NCBI GenBank assembly: GCA_030141605.1
Contig: JAQGDQ010000148.1
Coordinates: 62,001-126,000, forward strand
Direction of reading: 5' to 3'
Length of the DNA stretch: 64,000 bases
Origin: Tubiluchus corallicola
Lineage: Eukaryota > Priapulida > Priapulimorpha > Priapulimorphida > Tubiluchidae
Shown here: positions 59,197 through 64,000 of the stretch, piece by piece
Layout of the letters: every line of letters starts with the position of its first letter
How positions within the stretch are numbered: the stretch's first letter is position 1
Program-made: the position numbers and the translations under genes
Notes under the pieces: model-generated
The model's input: the letters and a program-made list of their open reading frames with translations, nothing else
The model's database searches: none
Told to the model about the DNA's origin: nothing

Positions 59197-62100
59197 CTAT
59201 AAAAAATAAAATAAACTATTTTATGAAGTAAGCTTATGAAAAAGAAACAACATGACATGATGAAAGGAATAAAAGGATACGTCTAATAAATTATTTGTGT
59301 AATTTCCCATTAATTTTGTGTTTTAGTGAAAAATAATAGGCCTAATAAGAATTTCAATACATGACATAGAATAAATACATAAATAAAAATACAATAATTA
59401 AAAAGTTGTATAAGCTCACATATATGTAGATATATAAAACAGAATGCAAAACAGGCCTGCTGCTTAACAAAAGAAAAAGTTGAAAATAAGCGCCTGTGGT
59501 GTTTTTCACCCACGCTGTCCATAGCGGACGATTATTAACAAAACAATAAATATAACAGAGATATTCTGTAGTTTCAGAAGTTTTCTACCTTATATGAAGA
59601 AACTGATGAAATAGCGCTTTTTGCAATTTGATCTAAAGAGTATTAATTGACTTACCGGATGTCCGGTGTCAAGATCTGGTTCAAATTTAGTCACGAGATG
59701 GTTGCAGAAATCAAGCTCCACTATTCTTTTAGGAAACCACCAACTCTCTGTAAGCAAGACCGGACATAAAAGTCAGTTTACTTATAAATCTGCGCATGTG
59801 AATTAAGATTTACAAAAGTGGAAAGTAGGCTACACGAATCAAGGAATTTTATTTCAAAATAGATTTGTTTTTGAGTGGCTGGTGTATATCTTGTCAAATA
59901 ATTGCCTCTTCTGTGAACTAACAAAGTGTTTCCAGAAAGAACATCACCAATAGATTTCTCACTGCAACATTGGGTTGACCAATAAGAATTTTGTTTACTA
60001 CGATTACTGTAGCATGACTGGCATCGATATAACAACATAAATTTCCAGTCTGTAAAATTGTGCTAATGTAAAATAACTACAGATGGCAAAACGTTCATGT
60101 TAGTAGACATATATGCTAAAATCATTGTTCCATTTAATTATCTTAGTTGCTATAGCTGATTTTGGCAAGAGTCGATGTAGATGACTTGTTTGCACTTCCC
60201 AAAAGACCCGTTTCCCGCTAGGACCATTTTAATGGTTTCCCTTTGGAGTTCTTCGAGAAACTTTACATAATCTCTTTGGTTAGTTAAGAGAGACTTATCA
60301 AGTTTCTTTTTGAAATGAAATTTTGCTAAATTTCTTCTCTGTGCCCTGAGCTCCCTCAGTGTAGCTTAACCTTTTAGGTCGTCCACAAATGGAGTATCCG
60401 GTAGTAATGTAACTTCCGGTACGTTTGTACTTTGACGTAGATGTTTGACCAGATGTAAAATGTTCTCTTTGTGTCCCTCGCATTGAGTGAGTATCTCAGA
60501 TTGTGATGAGTGCCTTTTTCCTCGTCGTGATTCAATGTGAACCAGAGTAACGCGATGGCTCTATAAGAAAAAATATTCAAATAGAAAAGAAACAATTTTA
60601 AGTGAACCAAAACTTATTATAATGTACTACAGTTCGTAAGTTGGCTTTGCTAAGATTTGAACCCGATTTTGTTAGGAAATCACATAGTATAATGGTGAAT
60701 GAATTCACTTTTAGAAAATTCCTTCTGAAAGCGTATACAGTAAGTAAGCCCTTTTATTTTTTCGCTTTTATATTTTTGCTTCTAGACGTTGACAAGTAAT
60801 CTTACGGGATAATAATTAGAGTAGTATTTCAACTCTTTGACGTGCATTGTTCCGAATTTCATGAATTAGACTATAACGGTGCGTTTATTGTTCACGCTTT
60901 TCTGTACGATTAGCTCTCCTGCCAGACGCTGAGTTGATGAAGTCCTAATTGGCACTCAGGGCGCAGTGATCAATGGTTTCCACTCCAGGTGAAATGGCTT
61001 CAAAGTGGTTAATGAGTTCGCCCTCTTACCGAGCTGCTGATGTTAATCGAGGCTAGGCTTGACAAACACGAGATTTCCATCTAAATTTTATATCGAGGTT
61101 TTGTTCACCATCAGCCATGGAAATACAATAGTTCAACAGGTAAGGTTATAATTAGCAACAGCAGCAATATACTAGTGTACGTCATACAGGTAAAATAGTT
61201 CGACAGGTGCGGCTATAATTAGCAATAGCACCACCACACGCGTACGCGCGATCAAGGTTGAATGTTAAAGGTGGTGAAACTACAACAATAACAGTAACAG
61301 CAACCGCAACAGCAACAACAACAACAACGACATCAAACAAACAAACAACAACAACAACAACAACATCAACAACACCAGATGTGTACGTCAGCAAGTGATT
61401 CATGGTAAAAATGCTTTGGAAATAACAACTAAAAATTATGCAGAACTTGCAGTGGCTTCTTCTGGGATTGTTACTATAATCTCGAATCCTGGTTTATCGT
61501 TACCTTTAAACGCCGAATCGATATTCAAACATATTTCTTTTTCGTTTCACATTAAAAAAGTTTGAAGAATTTTTATTTCAGTATTTATATTACTGTTAAT
61601 TTTTCTAACGACAATAACATCAGCAACACCTGTATACGTTAGCAAGTGAAACACGGTAAAGTGGGTTGGAAACACTAACTAAACATTAGGCAAATATTGC
61701 AGTGGCTTCTTCTGGGACTCTTACTATAATCTGGCATCCAGGTTTATTGTTACCTTTAAACGCCGAATCGATACTCAAACATTTCTTTTTCATTTCACAT
61801 AAAAAATTTGGATGATTTTTATTTCAATACTTATATTACTGTTAATTTTTACTATCTACAAAGAATTTTTCAATTAGCTTAATGATTAAGCCGTGATTAA
61901 GCCAATGTACGAACAGTTTTGCCAAACTAAGACAGTTTCATTACGGTTCTACAGCAAACAGTAAGATTATACTTCCAGCAATGGCGCCTAAAACCTATTG
62001 GAAAACTATTTTGGTGTTGGTTAAGTTTTCTTAATTTTCAAAAACCCGCAAATGCATATTTCGTGTTTAATGGATTATAAATGAGCAAAACATGTAGATA

Positions 62101-63326
62101 GCGCCAGCGGCCTCAACGGCAAAAATTTCTGAAATGACTACTATGCCAAGTAAAATTGTGTTCACTCTCATAATTTTATAATATTATGATTTAATTGTTT
62201 TAGAATTTAGATGAATGTTAATGTAGGAAGTAGAAATGGAAACCATAATGGTGCTCTCTAACGTTTTATTATTGACTTTGTGCAATGACACCATGTACTG
62301 TCATTCAATTGTAGACAGGTATAATATAACAGATCTTCTATTTCATCCATATTTATTTTAAAAAGAATTTAACTCAACTTCTCTAACGCGTAGTTTGTGC
62401 TCAGCTAGATAGAATGTCATGTCTAACAAACAAAAGGAAGGGCTCGCACGTTTTTCCTTGAGCTCTATATCGTCGAGTAGGGCACTTTTAGCTGCAGTTC
62501 CAATAAAACGTGGAATTTCTAAATTAATTTTATCAAAGTTATTACTCACGCAGTTTTAAATTAACATTTGGTTAATTAATTTTATTTTCCAATACAAGAG
62601 GTACTGCATACAGCTGATAGTACGAATGGCCTTATAAATTGTTGAATTGTTGAAAATATTCGGTCTATCTAAACTTACAGGGATTTGAATCGGATTAAAC
62701 TGACACGGTTATCACAAAAACACTTGTTCAAACTACTATCTCAAGCAAAATTGTCTTCCGTCAAATAATTTTGACTTAAATGTTTTAGAATTTAGATGAA
62801 TATTATTGGAGGAAGTAGATTATTACAAGTAAACTGTACTAATATTGTTAACTGTACTAATATTTTCTAAACGTACGTATAAATTATCGATATTGTCCTG
62901 TTGCTAAATTATTTATAGTTAGACTTGTTGGATGTTATTAAATGTATTAATTTTTCTAAACGTGTGTAGAGATTAGACGATATTGTCTTGTTGTTTAATT
63001 ATTTATTGTTAGAATTGTTGGACAAATAGAAAATTAGAGCCGAACAGTCATTTCTGAAAAAAAAGTGTCTGAAAAAGGTGACAATAAAACGTTACTACCT
63101 CGAATGACTTTAGAATGCGTGGCAGCAGTTGGAGACCATCTCTGAGGGAGAAAATGAGTGTTGCTTGTTTTGTTGTTGCATCTTCTGCGCCAGTGATTAC
63201 CTCGAATACCTCCTCCTCGCTTCCCTCATTAGACAGTGTCCTCTGTCGTTGAAGTTCATCGTTATGGGTCTGGGTCTCAAACTTTGCGTCAGAAATGAGA
63301 GAACGGCGCCTTGCAGGATACCCGTT
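54149..63326 (-). CDS. TH: Tyrosine hydroxylase, lacking first coding exon
   Basis: Converts tyrosine to L-DOPA, the rate-limiting step of catecholamine synthesis, using tetrahydrobiopterin, O2 and non-haem iron, in neuronal cytosol. Exons: 63326-63099, 60560-60371, 59747-59656, 59196-59129, 58881-58831, 58519-58374, 56554-56419, 56058-55932, 55672-55577, 55191-55058, 54362-54149, giving 493 residues to the stop. It is TH rather than phenylalanine or tryptophan hydroxylase: [25 protein letters not shown], the [20 protein letters not shown] tail and the N-terminal [10 protein letters not shown] block are TH-type. Iron ligands are present: both His of CCHELLGH and the Glu of FTVEFG. The first coding exon (a short M...IE piece in insects) is not seen before 64000. 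The intron after 58374 has a GC donor. Confidence 0.95.
54651..54880. repeat. (GAAT)n and related tetranucleotide tracts
   Basis: GAATGAAT... and AACGAACG... at 54651-54735, then about 18 GAAT units at 54804-54876, in the last TH intron. Confidence 0.95.
57011..58248. mobile_element. LTR-like element with 27-bp inverted ends, TCATG target duplication and tRNA-Leu-type PBS
   Basis: Ends TGTAAGGTTCTTGCACATAG (57011 on) and its inverse (58222-58248) are perfect over 26-27 bp and flanked by TCATG on both sides (57006-57010, 58249-58253). Near the right end, TGGTGGCAGCGGTGGGAT (58197-58214) is complementary to the 3' end of a tRNA-Leu (including the CCA complement TGG), a typical primer-binding site. 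It lies just after a sequence ending CCCAACA, so 57011-58192 may be one LTR (TG...CA). There is no protein coding. The element lies in a TH intron. Confidence 0.65.
59656..63326 (-). CDS. TH: TH regulatory domain exons
   Basis: Exon 63326-63099 (76 codons) begins [19 protein letters not shown]. The Ser at 63302-63300 sits in an R-R-x-S PKA consensus equivalent to Ser40 of vertebrate TH. It continues through an acidic stretch into the ACT-like domain ([18 protein letters not shown]). Exon 60560-60371 gives [13 protein letters not shown] and [13 protein letters not shown]. Exon 59747-59656 gives the linker [12 protein letters not shown] and [10 protein letters not shown] leading into the catalytic core. 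The 2.5-kb intron between the first two contains CAA repeats and a tandem duplication. Confidence 0.93.
61290..61375. repeat. (CAA)n microsatellite
   Basis: CAA/ACA triplets with interruptions, in the TH regulatory-domain intron, adjoining the tandem duplication at 61363-61850. Confidence 0.9.
61363..61850. repeat. ~254-bp tandem duplication in TH intron
   Basis: Copy 1 is 61363 to about 61608 and copy 2 is 61617-61850. Both contain GCAGTGGCTTCTTCTGGGA, ACCTTTAAACGCCGAATCGA and end TATTACTGTTAATTTTT. Several substitutions and small indels separate them, so it is older than the 69-bp duplication at 22472. Confidence 0.92.
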
Positions 63327-64000
63327 CTGAAAAAATCAGTACTTTGATACTCGCAAATCACACATAATGCGTTCGCAACTGTAAAAGAACAAAAAGTCAA
63401 CTTTTTTACATATATCTATGTACATCTGACACAAAAAACATCATGTTCAGTATGCACTCTGTACCACAAACCGAGTACTTTGTAATAAGCACTTCTATAG
63501 CTGTGAGACGAAAAGAGTTTTTAGGCTTTATGGATTCACCATGTGGCGATTTACTTTTCAATTTAACAATTCTGATTATCCCACACATGGATTTTGTGAG
63601 CTGCAATTTTATCTGGTAAAAATAGTTTTCCAACTAAAACGTAGTACAAAATTAACTATAGAGCCCTCAGTAGAGGGACATATAGCTGCCCCAACGAGAT
63701 CGACTTTTTTGAGACGGCAAAGATGTATTTTCTGCATTGACACTAAGTTTCTGTGAAAAGCTGCTATCGCATTACAGAGCGTCTGGTTAGTTATGGGTTA
63801 GAATTCGATACAGACAGAACTGGAAGGTTAATTTTTAATAGAAAAAACTCTAAACGTGTACAAGTAACAATGCGCATGGGTTTAAAACTTCAAATAAAAA
63901 TTTAAACTCCGATACGGACATACATGTATTTGAAGGCTGTGAAAAACCACAGGTGGGTGGTTTCAAACTAAACAATGTACAAGAAAACTACAGCAAAATT
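63327..64000. other. TH upstream intron sequence to the window edge
   Basis: The exon at 63326 begins with a good acceptor, so this is intron. I do not see the expected short first coding exon here. Short frames have no homology. Confidence 0.5.

Noticed and set aside
62358-62549. 63-codon minus-strand frame with [11 protein letters not shown], considered as a TH N-terminal exon
   Set aside because: It lies between two TH exons that already join in phase, has no TH similarity and no good flanking splice sites.

Overview
The window is animal nuclear DNA. It is AT-rich, its coding exons are short and bounded by GT-AG (rarely GC-AG) introns, and it carries long introns, microsatellites, small transposon relics and one Pol III tRNA gene. 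The tyrosine hydroxylase N-terminus is of the protostome type (a Y-P-A-R-R-R-S-L block as in insect TH), and the gene set includes an NRF-6-type acyltransferase. Together these suggest a bilaterian invertebrate, perhaps a lophotrochozoan, but the phylum cannot be fixed from the sequence alone. All four protein genes lie on the minus strand.

Layout. (1) 1-32003: the 5' part of a nesprin gene (SYNE1/Msp300 type). Twenty-one coding exons encode two calponin-homology domains and the first spectrin-like repeats; the gene runs off the left edge. Its first intron is 17.6 kb and holds a second, phase-matched candidate first exon (18308-18455), a tRNA-Glu(CTC) gene on the opposite strand, a 99-bp hairpin and several tandem repeats. 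(2) 32004-40379: gene-free DNA with 5S-like relics and a degenerate GTACCAAA-type minisatellite. (3) 40413-41828: a single-exon leucine-rich-repeat protein of the LRRC14/PRAME type. (4) 43341-50855: a complete 14-exon, 780-residue NRF-6-like membrane acyltransferase. (5) 54149-63326: tyrosine hydroxylase in 11 exons, lacking only the first coding exon, which must lie at or beyond the right edge.

The exon models were built by hand from translated homology, splice sites and reading-frame phase. Every junction is phase-consistent, and two junctions work only with GC donors. The four genes have no obvious shared pathway: nesprin links the nuclear envelope to actin, the LRR protein is probably a ubiquitin-ligase receptor or signalling adaptor, the NRF-like protein is a multipass acyltransferase, and TH makes L-DOPA. 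I did not find a new multigene system. The most useful new observations are the alternative nesprin first exon, the two GC-AG introns, and several unclassified repeats: a 47-bp-arm hairpin, a TA-flanked MITE, an LTR-like element with matching inverted ends plus a tRNA-Leu-type primer site, and an old ~135-bp tandem array.
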